From contig MBPM02000006.1 of the NCBI GenBank assembly GCA_001695595.3, forward strand, positions 1,612,001 through 1,676,000: a stretch of 64,000 nucleotides of DNA. Direction: 5' to 3'. Position 1 is the stretch's first letter. The number at the start of each line of letters is the position of its first letter. A program made the translations under genes and the position numbers. This document shows, piece by piece, positions 1 to 11,276 of this stretch. This DNA is from Plasmopara viticola (lineage: Eukaryota > Oomycota > Peronosporomycetes > Peronosporales > Peronosporaceae). The notes below the pieces were generated by a model that did no database searches, had not been told where the DNA came from, and was given only the letters and a program-made list of their open reading frames with translations.

Positions 1-121
1 GCTGCACTGCCCGCCGAACAAGACTCGACGTATGCGGACACCACTCTATGCCGTGGACTAGCCATAGAGCCTTGCACGTGCATAACTTGGCAACGCGATA
101 ACGTAATACAATACAATACAA
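1..121 (+). mobile_element. LINE 3' tail fragment
   Basis: This is the last part of a non-LTR retrotransposon, cut by the window edge. It closely matches the 3' end of the LINE copy at 56155-56828 (the stretch from the 'gctgcactgcccgcc' region through 'ggcaacgcgataacgtaata') and ends in a short pentamer tail of aatac units. The tail differs slightly from the acatt tail of the 56 kb copy. It lies just downstream of the WDR4-like gene, which ends at 151. Confidence 0.8.
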
Positions 122-150
122 ATAGTGAAGAAAACAACGGGCAGACAGCA

Positions 151-1498
151 TCATTTATTTACACCTGGCACCATTTTGTTCCATTCGCCACATCTGGCCT
201 TCTTCTTTTTCAAACCACTTTCAAGCACGTCCAAAGCATTTTCTTCATCATCGACCAATTCTGCAGGAAGTTATCGTTAGTATTGCTGTTAGTGTATGAA
301 AGCACACCATCGTGCACATACCAATCTTTGCAGCGGCAAGCCGAAAGTCATCGAAAGCGGAGGCCCCGGCATCGACACGCAAGAGCTTGTGGCCATCTTC
401 ATCCTTTGATATTGCAAAAAGCTTGAGAAATGGATGGGTCTTGTACGACACAACCAGCTTCTCGTCTTCTAGAAACAGCAACTCGCAAGGCTTATTCGCA
501 AGCAGTGACTGTACGTTCTCCTCAGGCATTACCATATCTTTAAGAGTGTGAGTTCCATTAGAAGCAGCGATGTAAAAGAATCGCACAAATTGATGATTCA
601 CAAGCACGGCCACAATGTTTGTCTTGGGGCAAATGGCCAGCGAGACATTTATCAGACTTTTGGCAACGATGCGGCCACTATCATCAGTGTCAGCGTCCTC
701 TTCAAGTGGCTCCAGAGACGCCTCCACATCAGGAAGCAAGGGCTTTGAAGCGAGCAACTTTCCTGTCTTCATCTGCCACAGCTTTATCGTGTTGTCCATA
801 GACGTTGATACTACGAGCTCCGGGGTCACCAAACTACACGCTACCTTAGTGAGACTTGCAGCGTGGCCCAAGCAGTAGCTCTCGATAATCGAAGTATTTG
901 GAAATCTCGATACACGAAGCTTTTCGTCGCGGTCTGCAGTCAACAAAAGTGACGAATCGTGATTAACTGCCACGTGGGTGATCATTGATGTAGTATGGCC
1001 CAGCAGCGTCTTTAAATCGCGGTCCACGTCTGGAAAAGGCACAGCTATGGCCTCGCCCGTCTTTTGGCCTATAATGACAACATACTTGATGTCTCCACTC
1101 GAAAGCGTCAGATGACCGACTGTCATGCATGTGGCGCTACGAGGCACTGAACGCGAGGCTTTAAGCACTAGCGTTTTGGCCACCACATCCAGCTCATAGT
1201 GTACTAGACGTCGCTCATCGACGAGAAGAAGCAGCGCTTTGAGTTTGGAATTGTGCGGACTAAAAAGCTTTACGGCTGTGATACGGTTGGCAGGTGATGC
1301 AGGCTGCGTGGCCTTCTTCTTGTCCTTTGTCTCGTCATCATCTGCTGGTTCGGTCACACTTTCAACACCTTGCAAGACCTCAAATTGTAGCAACTCCTGC
1401 TTGAACGATTCAGCTGAAGTCAGCACGAGCACGGAAGTGTTCCTGACCGAGATCAAGACGCCGTTTGTCGCGGTCACAAAGACTCCGTTGGCTACCAT
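151..1498 (-). CDS. TRM82: tRNA (guanine-N7)-methyltransferase non-catalytic WD40 subunit (Trm82/WDR4 type)
   Basis: Predicted product is 428 residues from two exons (1498-322 and 260-151). A 61-nt intron (321-261, GTATGTG...CTGCAG) joins 'AAGATTG' to 'AATTGGTC', and translation then runs to TGA at 151-153 with a lysine-rich tail containing GLKKKKARCGEWNKM. Reading through the intron would give an unrelated C-terminus. The central block LLGHTTSMITHVAVN, LTADRDEKLRVSRFP, ESYCLGHAASLTKVA and DNTIKLWQ is the characteristic WDR4/Trm82 core, where LTADRDEK is strongly conserved. In other eukaryotes this protein partners Trm8/METTL1 to place m7G46 on tRNA. The catalytic partner is not in this window. 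The gene is divergent from the aspartyl-tRNA synthetase. Assignment is by motif reading and the splice site is inferred. Confidence 0.88.
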
Positions 1499-1674
1499 GT
1501 GATTGGGGTCGAGTACTATCTTGTAAGTATGAATAGTACTTTGTAGAGTATTTTACCTACTTTTTTAATATTGAAAGAAGTGACGCACCATGATGCTTGT
1601 CAAGAGGTATGACCATCACTCTGCTCTCCTCCTCCACTCTAACCGTGTCTCTGCTCTATTAAAGGCTGCGGCAT
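1499..1674. promoter_or_regulatory. Shared divergent intergenic region between WDR4-like gene and aspartyl-tRNA synthetase
   Basis: Only 176 bp separate the two divergent start codons, so both promoters must lie here or overlap the neighbouring 5' ends. The stretch has a pyrimidine-rich block (around 1620-1650, ctctgctctcctcctccac) on the synthetase side. I could not identify a specific initiator or factor site with confidence. The promoter role is inferred only from position. Confidence 0.5.
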
Positions 1675-3630
1675 GTGAGATCAATGACCACGCTAGTCGT
1701 TCGTTCCACCAGTTCCTATCGCACACATTCGTGCGGAGAATTACGTCAGGAATTGCACGAGGGCCACCGCGTGACCTTGAGCGGATGGGTGAATGCTCTT
1801 CGTCCATTTGGACCCATCTCTTTCCTTTCATTAAGAGATCGCTACGGGACCACGCAGCTCGTACTAGAAAGCGACTTTTTAGCGACAGCACGCAATGTTG
1901 TCCACAAACTCCGCCCCGAGTCTGTCATTCAAGCTACGGGCGTCGTGCGCGCTCGGCCAGTCAATATGCACAACTCTAAGATGGCTACAGGCGCAGTAGA
2001 AGTGGTAGTGGACGAAATTGTCGAGCTCAACTCGTGTGTCCATTTGCCGCTTCAAGTGGCTACAGGATCGAAAATAGCCAACGAGGACACGAGATTGCGT
2101 CATCGGTACCTCGATTTGCGTCGGTCCACATTGCAACAAAATCTCCTCGTTCGGTCCAAAATTTCACTTGCTGTTCGAAAGTTTCTAAGTTTGGAAGGAT
2201 TTCTGGAAATTGAGACACCAACGCTGTTTAAGAGCACACCAGAAGGAGCAAGAGAGTTCTTGGTACCCACACGCACGGCAGGACAATTCTACGCATTGAC
2301 GCAAAGTCCGCAACAATACAAACAACTGCTGATGGTTGGAGGTCTCGACCGCTACTTTCAGCTTGCGAGGTGCTACCGAGATGAAGGTGGCCGAGCTGAT
2401 CGTCAGCCAGAGTTTACGCAAATCGATCTCGAAATGTCGTTTGTTACTCGTGAAGATGTGATGGGTCTGGTGGAACGGCTGGTGACAGAGATTTGGAGAG
2501 CAGCAGGCAAGGAGCTTCCTGCTCGGCAGTTTAGCCGTATGACCTTTAAGGAAGCCATGCATCGATTTGGAGTGGACAAGCCAGATACGCGATTTGGAAT
2601 TGAATTGAACGATGTAGATGACTTGCTTCCAAATTGCGATTTTGCACCTTTTGAGAAAGCAATTGCGAATGGAAGGTCAAGTTCTTATCGTCAACGTGGC
2701 GTGATTCGTGCAATTAATGCGAAGTGTCTTGCTCGGAGTGGTTTTTCGCGCAAAGAAATGGCCGAATTGGAGAAAGTGGCCAAACGTGACTGTAAGTCTT
2801 CTAGCGTCTTTGTAGTAAAAGTGGAAGCGGACAAGCAGTGGAAATCCTCATTGACCAAGAAACTTTCCATCTCAAAAATCGATCAACTGAATGAACGTCT
2901 TGATGCAGAAGCAGGCGATGTGCTTATCTTCTCTGCCGGCTCATACTACGATGTAACCACGATTCTGGGACGCTTGCGGACGCACACGTCGCAACTATTG
3001 TACGCTAAGGGATTTTTGCAAAACGAATTGGATCCATCAAATTTTCACCATCTCTGGGTGATTGATTTCCCGATGTTCGAACGCAGTGTAGATGACAATG
3101 ACATTGTAAATGATGGTGAAAAGATTTCACTATCGGCTACGCACCACCCGTTCACCGCTCCACGACCCGAGGATGCGGTCATTTTGAACGAAATCTTAGA
3201 TGGTAAAGAGAAAGATAAAGTGCTACTGGAAGATCCGAAAATTATTGAAAAGCTCCTTGACATCACTGCACAGCACTATGACATTGTTTGTAACGGCTGG
3301 GAGTTGGGTGGAGGCTCTATCCGGATCCATCACGCCAAGTTGCAGCAAGCAATTTTTGAGGATGTGCTGGAATTGTCGCCTTTGCAGCGCCAGAGCTTCG
3401 AGCATCTGTTGCAAGCTCTAAGTCACGGAGCTCCACCACACGGTGGAATGGCTCTGGGCCTCGATCGTCTCATCGCAATTGTGTGTGGCGCACCAAGTCT
3501 TCGTGATGTCATTGCATTTCCCAAGTCGTCGACAGGCAATGAACTTATGGTCAATGCGCCAGGACCCGTGCTACCTGAGCAGCTTAATGAGTACCATATC
3601 CAGGTTCAGCATCAAGAAGACCACGAGTGA
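1675..3630 (+). CDS. DARS2: Aspartyl-tRNA synthetase, bacterial/mitochondrial type
   Basis: The protein has 651 residues in one exon. It charges tRNA-Asp with aspartate. Order of parts: a short Arg/Ser/Thr-rich N-terminus (MRSMTTLVVRSTSSYRTHS) that fits a mitochondrial presequence; an OB-fold anticodon-binding domain (about 25-140, VTLSGWVNALRPFG); class II motif 1 region with EIETPTLFKSTPEGARE (about 180-200); the QSPQQYKQLLMVGG loop; motif 2 RCYRDEGGRADRQPEFTQ (about 231-248); a GAD-type insertion; and motif 3 GGMALGLDRL near residue 590. The RxDRQPEFTQxD loop and the insertion mark the bacterial/organellar AspRS, not the cytosolic form. The upstream ATG at 1675 is chosen; ATG at 1684 would lose only three residues. 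It is divergent from the tRNA methyltransferase subunit. Mitochondrial location is inferred from family and N-terminus. Confidence 0.93.
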   Translation: MRSMTTLVVRSTSSYRTHSCGELRQELHEGHRVTLSGWVNALRPFGPISFLSLRDRYGTTQLVLESDFLATARNVVHKLRPESVIQATGVVRARPVNMHNSKMATGAVEVVVDEIVELNSCVHLPLQVATGSKIANEDTRLRHRYLDLRRSTLQQNLLVRSKISLAVRKFLSLEGFLEIETPTLFKSTPEGAREFLVPTRTAGQFYALTQSPQQYKQLLMVGGLDRYFQLARCYRDEGGRADRQPEFTQIDLEMSFVTREDVMGLVERLVTEIWRAAGKELPARQFSRMTFKEAMHRFGVDKPDTRFGIELNDVDDLLPNCDFAPFEKAIANGRSSSYRQRGVIRAINAKCLARSGFSRKEMAELEKVAKRDCKSSSVFVVKVEADKQWKSSLTKKLSISKIDQLNERLDAEAGDVLIFSAGSYYDVTTILGRLRTHTSQLLYAKGFLQNELDPSNFHHLWVIDFPMFERSVDDNDIVNDGEKISLSATHHPFTAPRPEDAVILNEILDGKEKDKVLLEDPKIIEKLLDITAQHYDIVCNGWELGGGSIRIHHAKLQQAIFEDVLELSPLQRQSFEHLLQALSHGAPPHGGMALGLDRLIAIVCGAPSLRDVIAFPKSSTGNELMVNAPGPVLPEQLNEYHIQVQHQEDHE

Positions 3631-4209
3631 TTGCTTCTAGATCATGTCCAGTTTTATCGGTGGAAATTATCAAAGCCAACCCGATCTCTAAAAATCATAA
3701 ATTTCGATTTTAACAAAAGGACACCCATTACTCTGCTCCTGAGATGGTCTTAGTAGCAGAGATAACTCTGCAGACACGATGGCGTATGGGCTGAATTTCA
3801 GCATTTTTATCAAGGCAATGTGCACTCAACACGTTTGCCAGACAGGTGTTGGATTTCAATTAGTCGGTATCGTAGCAGGCTATTTCCTATTTTTTTTTTT
3901 AACGAAGAAGCGTAACATTAGCATGGCTTTAATAAATTGGCAGTCTGAATCACCAAAACCACTCTGGAATAAGTCAAGGTGAATGTATTCATTAAAAAGC
4001 CTGTCTTTTTCAAGTGCAACCAGTGACGATGAAAGGAGACATTTAAGTCGCTCGTACATTTGAAACAGGCTTGCTCCTATGAACGGCTGTGGATGAGCAG
4101 TCACTTGTCGTACTGGATCTCGAAAGTGGCGTTCATGATCTTGCAGGCTCTATTGCCGCTGCAATGGAGTTAATCGCTTTGACCGAGATAATACCCGCTC
4201 TCTGGCCTT
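3631..4209. other. Intergenic, no gene seen
   Basis: AT-rich spacer between the aspartyl-tRNA synthetase stop and the copia element. It contains a T-run near 3890-3900 and only short, non-homologous open frames. The synthetase terminator/poly(A) signal should lie in the first couple of hundred bases but was not pinpointed. Confidence 0.6.
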
Positions 4210-4214
4210 GAAAT

Positions 4215-4339
4215 TGTTAAGAGGAGCACTGTCGTTGGTGCGTCACTTGGTGGTCGTCATATCATAATGGGTTGAGGACGACCAAGTGACGGGACATCTG
4301 ATGAGACATAATGGAGTATGAATATTCTAGAACAGATAG
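4215..4339 (+). repeat. Truncated 5' LTR of the copia element
   Basis: Begins TGTTAAGAGGAGCACTGTCG and aligns base for base, with scattered substitutions and a short insertion, to the 3' LTR from 6586 up to the shared 'ttctagaacaga' block. After about 4339 the match stops and pol sequence begins. The missing end of the LTR (U5 side) places the deletion breakpoint here. Confidence 0.85.
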
Positions 4340-4340
4340 A

Positions 4341-6578
4341 TCATTGAACCCTCTGTTGGGGTGCAAGGTACTCGATCTTGAGACGAACACTGTAGAAGTT
4401 AGTCGAACGGTCGCACTTGATGAACGAGAGGTAGGCGGTGTATATGGAGACAACACAGACAGAGCAGTGACAGCAACACTGGTGATCAAGTCTAAGGACG
4501 ATAACGTGGCGGACTGACTACCTAATGATCTACAGGATATTAATGGTGATGTGGTGATGGAAGAAAAATCGGCCGACTTCGATGATGAGATGAGCACACT
4601 GAATGATAGCCATGAAATAGTTGTCAGTGAACCACGTGGTTACATGGGAATTGCGAATATTTCCCGACACCAAGAGAACCCGCAACAGATCCAACAAGAA
4701 CCTCGCCAACGAGAACTCTACTATAACGACCAAGTTGACTCCAACGCGATGGTTTTCCGACCTGATGTCACACGTAAGAGCCACCCTGACTCCCAGCGAC
4801 GTGTTCTTGTTGGCGTGGTCAGTGGGAGAGATAGACCTGCGCAACGAGAGAACGTTAGAGATGCACCGTGGATTGAACAACCAAACCAACTCATGATCAA
4901 CGGTGGTGTGGAACACAATAACGGAAATGACCTCGTTGTGTACGATATGAACAACGACAACAGTGGAAGAAAGGACAACGAAAGGCCAACTAAACGTTCA
5001 CGATTGGATAGTGATACGGCTTTGATGGCAGAAATTTCCATGGCAGCACGAGATCTTCCACAATCGTACGAAGAGGCGATCAGCGTTATTAAGAGAGAAT
5101 TCGAGGCACACGAGCGAAACAAGACATGGTCACCCGTCAAGCGCCAACCAGATATGAAGACTGTTGGCTGCAAGTGGGTCTTGGCAAAAAGGACTGATGG
5201 ACGATACAAAGCGCGATTAGTGGCACTAGAGTTCCTACAGATATTCAGTGTGAACTACTTCGAGTCATATGCAGTAGTAGCTAACAAGAGCTCGATAAGG
5301 ATACTATTATCAGTGTGTTGCGCGGCGGGATATATCATAGACCAAGTCGATGTCGACACTGCCTATCTCAACGCAGATCTTGATAAAGAGGTGTATCTTG
5401 AGCCTTCGAAGGGAATAGACATCGAGCAAGGAAACTTTCTCAAGCTCAACCGTGCACTGTACGGACTGAAGCAAGCTGCAAGCGCTTGGAACAAAACCAT
5501 CCACAATGGTTTGTCGGGGAAGAATCTCGTCGCACGTGGTGGTCATAGGTGCGTCTACGAGAAGAAAGACGGTGACAACTGGGCTTATGTGTGTCTCTAT
5601 GTTGATGATTTGATAGTGTCTGCGAAGTCACAAAGCATGATCCAACAAATCAAAAGCGCAATAGCTCAGCGCTCTCAGACAAACTATCTCGGTCCAGTCA
5701 AACCACTACTCGGCATGAATATCAATTACGACCGTAAGAAGCAAGAAATGTATATCACACAGCGAAACTACATCCATGAGACCCCCGAGATCTTCCGCCA
5801 AAAACACGCTCGCCCTACGGCCAACCCATGTGACATAACTACCAAGTTGTCAGGGGATGACAGTTCAAAGACGTATGCAGGGAGAGAGAAGCCACGACTC
5901 AAATCCCATGCCGCCAGCTACTTGGACGGCTAATGTTCGTTGTAGAAACCACAAGACCTGACGCATCGTTTTCATTCAGTCATTTGGGACGTTTCGCTTC
6001 TTATCCAGGCTCTTAACACTGGAAGGCACTGATTCAGGTATCCTCACGACGAGTAATCTCGGAATACACTACAGCTGCCAACCCATTCAACAACAGCTCA
6101 GTGCATATAGTGACGCCGATCGGGGTAGTAATTTAGACAATCGACGCTCGAAGTCTGGTGTTCTTTTGATACTCAACGGTGGATCTGTAGTATACAAGTC
6201 GAAGTATCAGCGTACTGTAGCGTTGAGTACTTTCGAAGCCGAGTATATGGCATTAAGTTTCAAGAAGTGCTATGGGCACGTTTGATGATGTCAGACCTTT
6301 TATACGCACAGTATTTCTTCACTTTCATTTATGAAGACAGCCAAGGAGTAATCGCATTCGCCACGAACAATGGATGCCACGCACGCTCGAAACACGTGAA
6401 TCTTCGCCACCACTTTATCCGAGAAAGAGTCACATCAGGTGAGATCAAGGTGGCCTACAAGAAAATGCAGATTCACCTGGCTGACATCCTCACGAAGGCA
6501 CTCGAAACCAAGCGATTCGAGTATCTCCGTACCGGCATGAGCATCACAGCAAGCAAGCCGAGGCAGCAACGACAGTGA
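4341..6578 (+). pseudogene. Copia pol remnant: integrase C-terminus, reverse transcriptase, RNase H
   Basis: The frame opens with GCKVLDLETNTVEVSRTV, the typical end of a copia integrase domain, and meets a single nonsense codon at 4515-4517 before continuing in the same frame. The reverse transcriptase follows with GCKWVLAKRTDGRYKARLVA, QVDVDTAYLNADL, ALYGLKQAASAW and the active-site box CLYVDDLIVS (about 5590-5620). The frame stops at 5931. Beyond it, in shifted frames, copia RNase H is recognisable: VALSTFEAEYMAL near 6220-6250, then YEDSQGVIAFATNNG, HARSKHVNLRHHFIRE and LADILTKALETKRFEYL up to 6578. The gene cannot make an active polyprotein. Confidence 0.9.
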
Positions 6579-6585
6579 GAGGGAG

Positions 6586-6781
6586 TGTTGGGAGGAGCAC
6601 TGTCGTTGGTCTGTCACTTATTGATCGTCAACCCATAATGGGTTGAGGACGACCAAGTGACGGGACATCTGAGAGTATGAATGTTCTAGAACAGACAGGC
6701 AAAGCTTCTCGAACGTTATGAATACCGCATGGGAGATAACAGTGCGATCAATAAACTTTCCAATTTACCGTCTACTTATCA
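6586..6781 (+). repeat. 3' LTR of the copia element
   Basis: A 196-bp LTR with TG...CA ends, directly after the purine tract and directly before the 5-bp target duplication. It contains an aataaa-like polyadenylation box (gatcaataaacttt, near 6745-6760). The outer boundary was set by finding GAAAT after TTATCA, matching the 5' flank. Confidence 0.85.
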
Positions 6782-6786
6782 GAAAT

Positions 6787-9700
6787 CAATAATACTTGAA
6801 GCCGGTAATCAGTAAGAGCAGGACGTTCTATTGGAATAACTTAAACTTACATCAAATTGGTGCACACCTTACAAGCCCAAACGCAGTAATTAAGCTCGTA
6901 AAGGTAAGGATTATCTCTGGTGAGGTGTTAGTTTTACAAGCAGATGCACGACCCATTCCGAGTATTGGTTGACTCCGACACGATTGTTGAGAAGCTTTAC
7001 GCTGTGCAAAGTTAGACAAAAGAGGCTGATCGATGCCTTAAGTGACAACAGAAGAAACAAGCTCTTTTTCGCTCTACTCGTTAACCGGACAATTCTAGAC
7101 GTTCCCAGGGTGAAGTTTGGCAAATTCGATATAACTCGATAGATACTTCGATTGAAAAATACTCACATTTATTTCATGGAAAAACTAACATTGATATGTA
7201 ATTTTGTTATCTACGAACACAATGAAACACCGTCTTGTTAAGTACCGAAAAGGCATAGGTAAAAAATTATCGAAATACCTGTTATCTTATGCAAGTGGCC
7301 TGGACTTCGACTTTTAGCAAGGCTTGGGGTGCCCCAGCATCCAAACAAAGAGCTGTCTAAGCCCGTTGCCTTGCCAGTAAGGTGAATAGGGATCGCAGCA
7401 CTGCGGCTAATAGTGCCCAATTCACCACCATGCTAAATAAAGGCTCAGAAATTGCACAGCAGGCCGTTACATAAACCAATGCTCTCATAGAAAGGCTACG
7501 TTGCCGCTCAAAGAAGTCATAAATGAATTGAGACTGCCGACATACGACATGCAACGCATCAGTATTTGTTCCAGTTACAAAAAGACCTGCATATAATGAA
7601 TCATGAGTATGACCAAAATTTAGGATGGCCATTGGATCAATCAATTCGGTCTAAAAGCTGCGAACCTTGGGTGAAGTTCAAACGATCTAATCTTTTCTGT
7701 GCTCATTTTTTGAGCAAGGTGCTGTGTAGCCCTGTCATACCTGGAATAGCTGTATCGCTCATGCGGGTCGATTGACTACCTAAACTTTGGTAAAGGCTCC
7801 GAAGTGGATACATTTACCTTTTCGCATCCATTAAATGAGCCTTTTGCACTGCTCAGGAGGCTTGCTGGTGGCTACATTTACATTCTTTTATGCTGCTGAA
7901 CTGCTGGAACACGTCGTGGCGTTTGATCTTGAAGTGAATCCTAGAGCTTAATCGGTACAGGCCTAGGTAGCCTCGGCGGAAGCGCTTACTTAAAGGCGTA
8001 ACTGAGCTAAACTAGAAATCCAATTCTTCTCTTTCGAATTTAAGAAGTCTAAAATGTCCATTGAGGCGGTCGTAATTGCGATAACGGAGCGTTTTGTGTT
8101 ATAAGCGCACATACTGCAGCTGTTGAGAGATTGTTTCTACCAGAAAGCGTTATTTTTTGCCAGCGCTCGCGCCTTCTTGTCTGCAAGTCTGAAAGGAACA
8201 TATAAAATAATTAAAGGAAGGTCCTCACCACTTACGAAATAAGTGTAAGGGACTGCGTTTACGAACGGCCAAGAGGTTGGCCCGCCCCGCCCTTAGCTAA
8301 TTAGGGCTCAGGCAACAGCTTAAGAAAAGGTGAAGTGAATCTCTCTCCGAGAGAAGTACAGCTTCATAAAAGCTCGCTTTATCAAAACACCTTGGATTTG
8401 TACTTCCTAACCCGTGTCAATGGTTTCGTTAGCTTGGGGCAAACGGTTGCAGTCCATTAAATTAGACTGACAAAGACTATATAATTGATAACAACGAAAA
8501 TATTTTTTTGGTCTAACTCACTTATGGGACGGTACTAAACTTCTCAGGGTCGAATTAGAAATAGCTATGAATTTGACAGCGCAAACTTTTATCTTGTTCG
8601 TGTCATGAACAAATATGACTTCATTTGGACCGTGTTCTGGCTTGGAAGCACGAGCCCTCAAATCATCAGGGAAAAAAGTACCAGCCATCTAATTTTCGCA
8701 CAATGAAGCTTTAAAAAAATGTTTCAACCTTTGCTGTATGTAATGCATCTTTGAAAGGAAGCCCGAGCAAGGGCACACCCAATATATGCATGTACAGGAT
8801 TTTATAAAGGTGCTGGCATCTTTATAATGTCAAAAATGACTCCGAAGTCAAAGACTGTAGCCGAAGCCGCTCGCGCTAGAAATTTCATATTCAATTTGGA
8901 TAACATCGCTTTACAGATTAGTGACATAAGTCCAACAACTGAGGGCATCGAAAATTGCGCTAGCAAGTAGCATTGGTCTACAAGACAGGGTGTGTGACAT
9001 GTGTATAGCGGAATATCACAAAGAGCGGGTAGCTAGGCCTCACAAGAAGAGACTGTAGGCCTCATAGTTAATAAGATATATTCTATAGCTGATCGTTGTG
9101 TCACCACAGACGCACTCTCATAAGAGGCACTACCAAACATATAAGATAGACTAAGTTCCGAAATAGATTAAAGCTAATGAGTTTTGACTAAAATTATATT
9201 TTGAAGGTGGTGTGTCTAAAGATGCAAACTCTTTTCTAAATCGACGAAAATGTCGTTGAGTTGCCTGATTGACATCGTGCGTTGCATCTTGGTTAGCTAT
9301 TTACAGGGATCTCAATTATACTGTATACTATCTATTGAAAATACATTCAGAGAGGCGTCAGAAGATTAACTTTGAAAATGTCTTTCGAAGGCACATAGTA
9401 GCGCGTTCTGAGGCACTTTACGCTGCCACGAAAGCAGTGTAAGATTATGTAGCCTGTTTTAATTATAAAGAAAAGAGTTACGTGAACTAAATCTCCGCAC
9501 TATCTGTTATATATATTTGCAGGGAATATGGCGGCTTGCTCGTTCAAGTAATAGGCCAAACTATATCCCATTCCGAGGAGAAATGAGTTGCCTAACAATT
9601 TGTGGATACAGTACACTGGACTGGATAGAAAATTGCTTTTAAACCAGGCAAATAGTCTCGCGGTGGTTAGTGCGCTTAGTGCATGGAATGATGATGATGA

Positions 9701-10740
9701 TCAATCCACCTCCACTTTGAATACCTCGATAAAATACAGCAATACATACAATGAGTGGATGTCTACTTTAAAGCTAATACTTTCAGCAATGAATATAATA
9801 GCCACATGGGCTATCATACGCTCTTGTTTGGTTGCACAGTTATATCGACCATTACAAATTTTCATTCTGACATACTTGACCGATAAAAAGTCGCTTATAA
9901 ACGTTTGGAAAATACGAGTCTGTTCTGAAAACCTACATTGGCCCCCTTAAGGCTAAAGCTCAAAAGGTTTAAGAACCAATAAGCATTTCTGCAAACATAA
10001 ACAAGCTCTGGCTTCTTCGTATACAATCATAATATTGAGCAGACCTTGACGAAAGTAAAGCTGTCGCGGCTTGTCCAGCGCCACCTTTTTAGAAATTTGA
10101 AGGAGTGCCTAGCCGACTTGGTGCAAACATACAGTGCTGGCTTCGCTGGTCTCGCAAGTCCTCGGTCTGATTTATCATGAAGGGCATTTTGTTGTCCTGC
10201 TGGAGCTAGCATTGGCTTGTGATTGTTGAGTATCGAAGAAACCTTTGAGCAGGCAACCATTTTGGCCTTAGTTAAAAAAGACAAAAATGTTTGGCGATTT
10301 TTGCACTACTTTCTAATAAGTCATTAGCTGTGCGGTACTGATGGTTGATGAGAACAGCGTACGGAGGTGTCTCCTTCCTTTTGGCCACTTGTAAAGAGTC
10401 AAAGGCCACTTTTAAGTTTAGAGCTTGTTGTGGACCATTCATTTTGGAAACGACAATATTACGCCTCATTTATCCTGATAAATGGCAAGATAATTGTCAC
10501 TTTTCGTCGATTATACCTTTCACGCTGAAATTAATCTAATCGAATTTAATGTACTGGCCGGCGCCTATTCGCGCTGACCAGACTGTATTTTTTTATACAA
10601 ATAAAATATTGACGAATCGTCAGGTACATTAAACGGATGCAATTGTAGACCGTTAGCTTGATCCTACATCGCAGGTTATGTCCCTAATGTCGAGTAGATA
10701 ATAGCAGCGATCACATGTGCATCGCTTCGATTCAGCAGGT
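6787..10740. other. Gene-poor AT-rich region, weak gypsy protease-like trace
   Basis: About 4 kb with only short, stop-rich frames. Near 6947-7125 (+ strand, frameshifted) a stretch reads FRVLVDSDTIVEKL followed by NRTILDVPRVKFGKFD. It resembles the VLVDSG aspartic protease site and following segment of oomycete gypsy elements, with the catalytic glycine lost; this is a weak call. An open frame at 9588-9950 (120 codons) matches nothing I recognise. No RNA gene was found. Confidence 0.5.
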
Positions 10741-10755
10741 ACTTTACCAATTCTG

Positions 10756-10830
10756 TGGCTTGAGTGGTTTGCCGCTCGACCCGGGACCGAAAGGTACCTG
10801 GTTCGATACTTATGCCATGCAGCCAGATTC
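10756..10830 (+). repeat. tRNA-like box A / box B pair, possible tRNA-derived SINE or tRNA pseudogene
   Basis: TGGCTTGAGTGG at 10756-10767 fits the pol III A box (TRGCNNAGYNGG) in a tRNA D-arm, and GGTTCGATACT at 10800-10810 is close to the B box GGTTCRANNCC of a T-arm. They are separated by 32 bp, within the normal tRNA range, and the sequence between (ctcgacccgggaccgaaagg) looks like a mutated anticodon/variable region. I could not fold a full acceptor stem, so this is more likely a SINE head or pseudogene than a working tRNA. Confidence 0.45.
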
Positions 10831-11276
10831 AGGTCACTAACGTGAACGAGCAATTATACGCAGAAGTGCGGCTGACCTACCAAATCGCTCTAAATGGGTG
10901 CTTGAAAGTTGGGTCCTTATTCATCAAAAAGGAAGCATGGTGTAATGAGGGTTCGGAACCTGGTCCAAATGTGAGTTGGGTAGCTAACAGCACCCCGCAC
11001 TAGGGACAGCTTAGTCGTAATGCTTGGTTTCAGTAGCTTAGATCTCTATTATAGGATACCCTGTTTAAGTTGCCGTTTCGAGTGGCGATGACCTGAAGTA
11101 AAATATAGTGCTGAAGGCTATGATACTCCGTTTACCGGCTAATTAGGCCGAGCGAAAACAAATTGTCCTGATCTCCACCACACATTGTTAGACCCCACAT
11201 ATTTAAGTAAGTGGTCAAAAATGAAGCGACTTGAGGTCTGCCAAAGGTTCAATTTCGCAAATTACACGCCGGCTTT

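Larger units (their letters stand above)
4210..6786 (+). mobile_element. Ty1/copia LTR retrotransposon, internally deleted, with 5-bp target duplication
   Basis: The element proper is 4215-6781, flanked on both sides by GAAAT (4210-4214 and 6782-6786). The 3' LTR is 6586-6781, begins TGTTGGG and ends TTATCA (TG...CA), and is preceded by a purine tract (gagagggag) that fits the polypurine primer. The first about 125 bp of the 5' LTR (4215 to about 4339) match it; then the sequence jumps straight into the integrase C-terminal part of pol. U5, the primer-binding site, gag, protease and the integrase core are missing. What remains is integrase C-terminus, reverse transcriptase and RNase H, with a stop at 4515-4517, another at 5931 and frameshifts after it. 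Confidence 0.9.

Noticed and set aside
1590..1979. Open frame overlapping the start of the aspartyl-tRNA synthetase in another frame
   Set aside because: Overlaps a clearly conserved gene and has no domain or sensible composition of its own.
9588..9950. 120-codon plus-strand frame
   Set aside because: No homology recognised, AT-driven composition, no splice or promoter support. Not called as a gene.
10945..10960. Second B-box-like sequence GGGTTCGGAACC
   Set aside because: No A box at a suitable distance upstream and no tRNA-like context.
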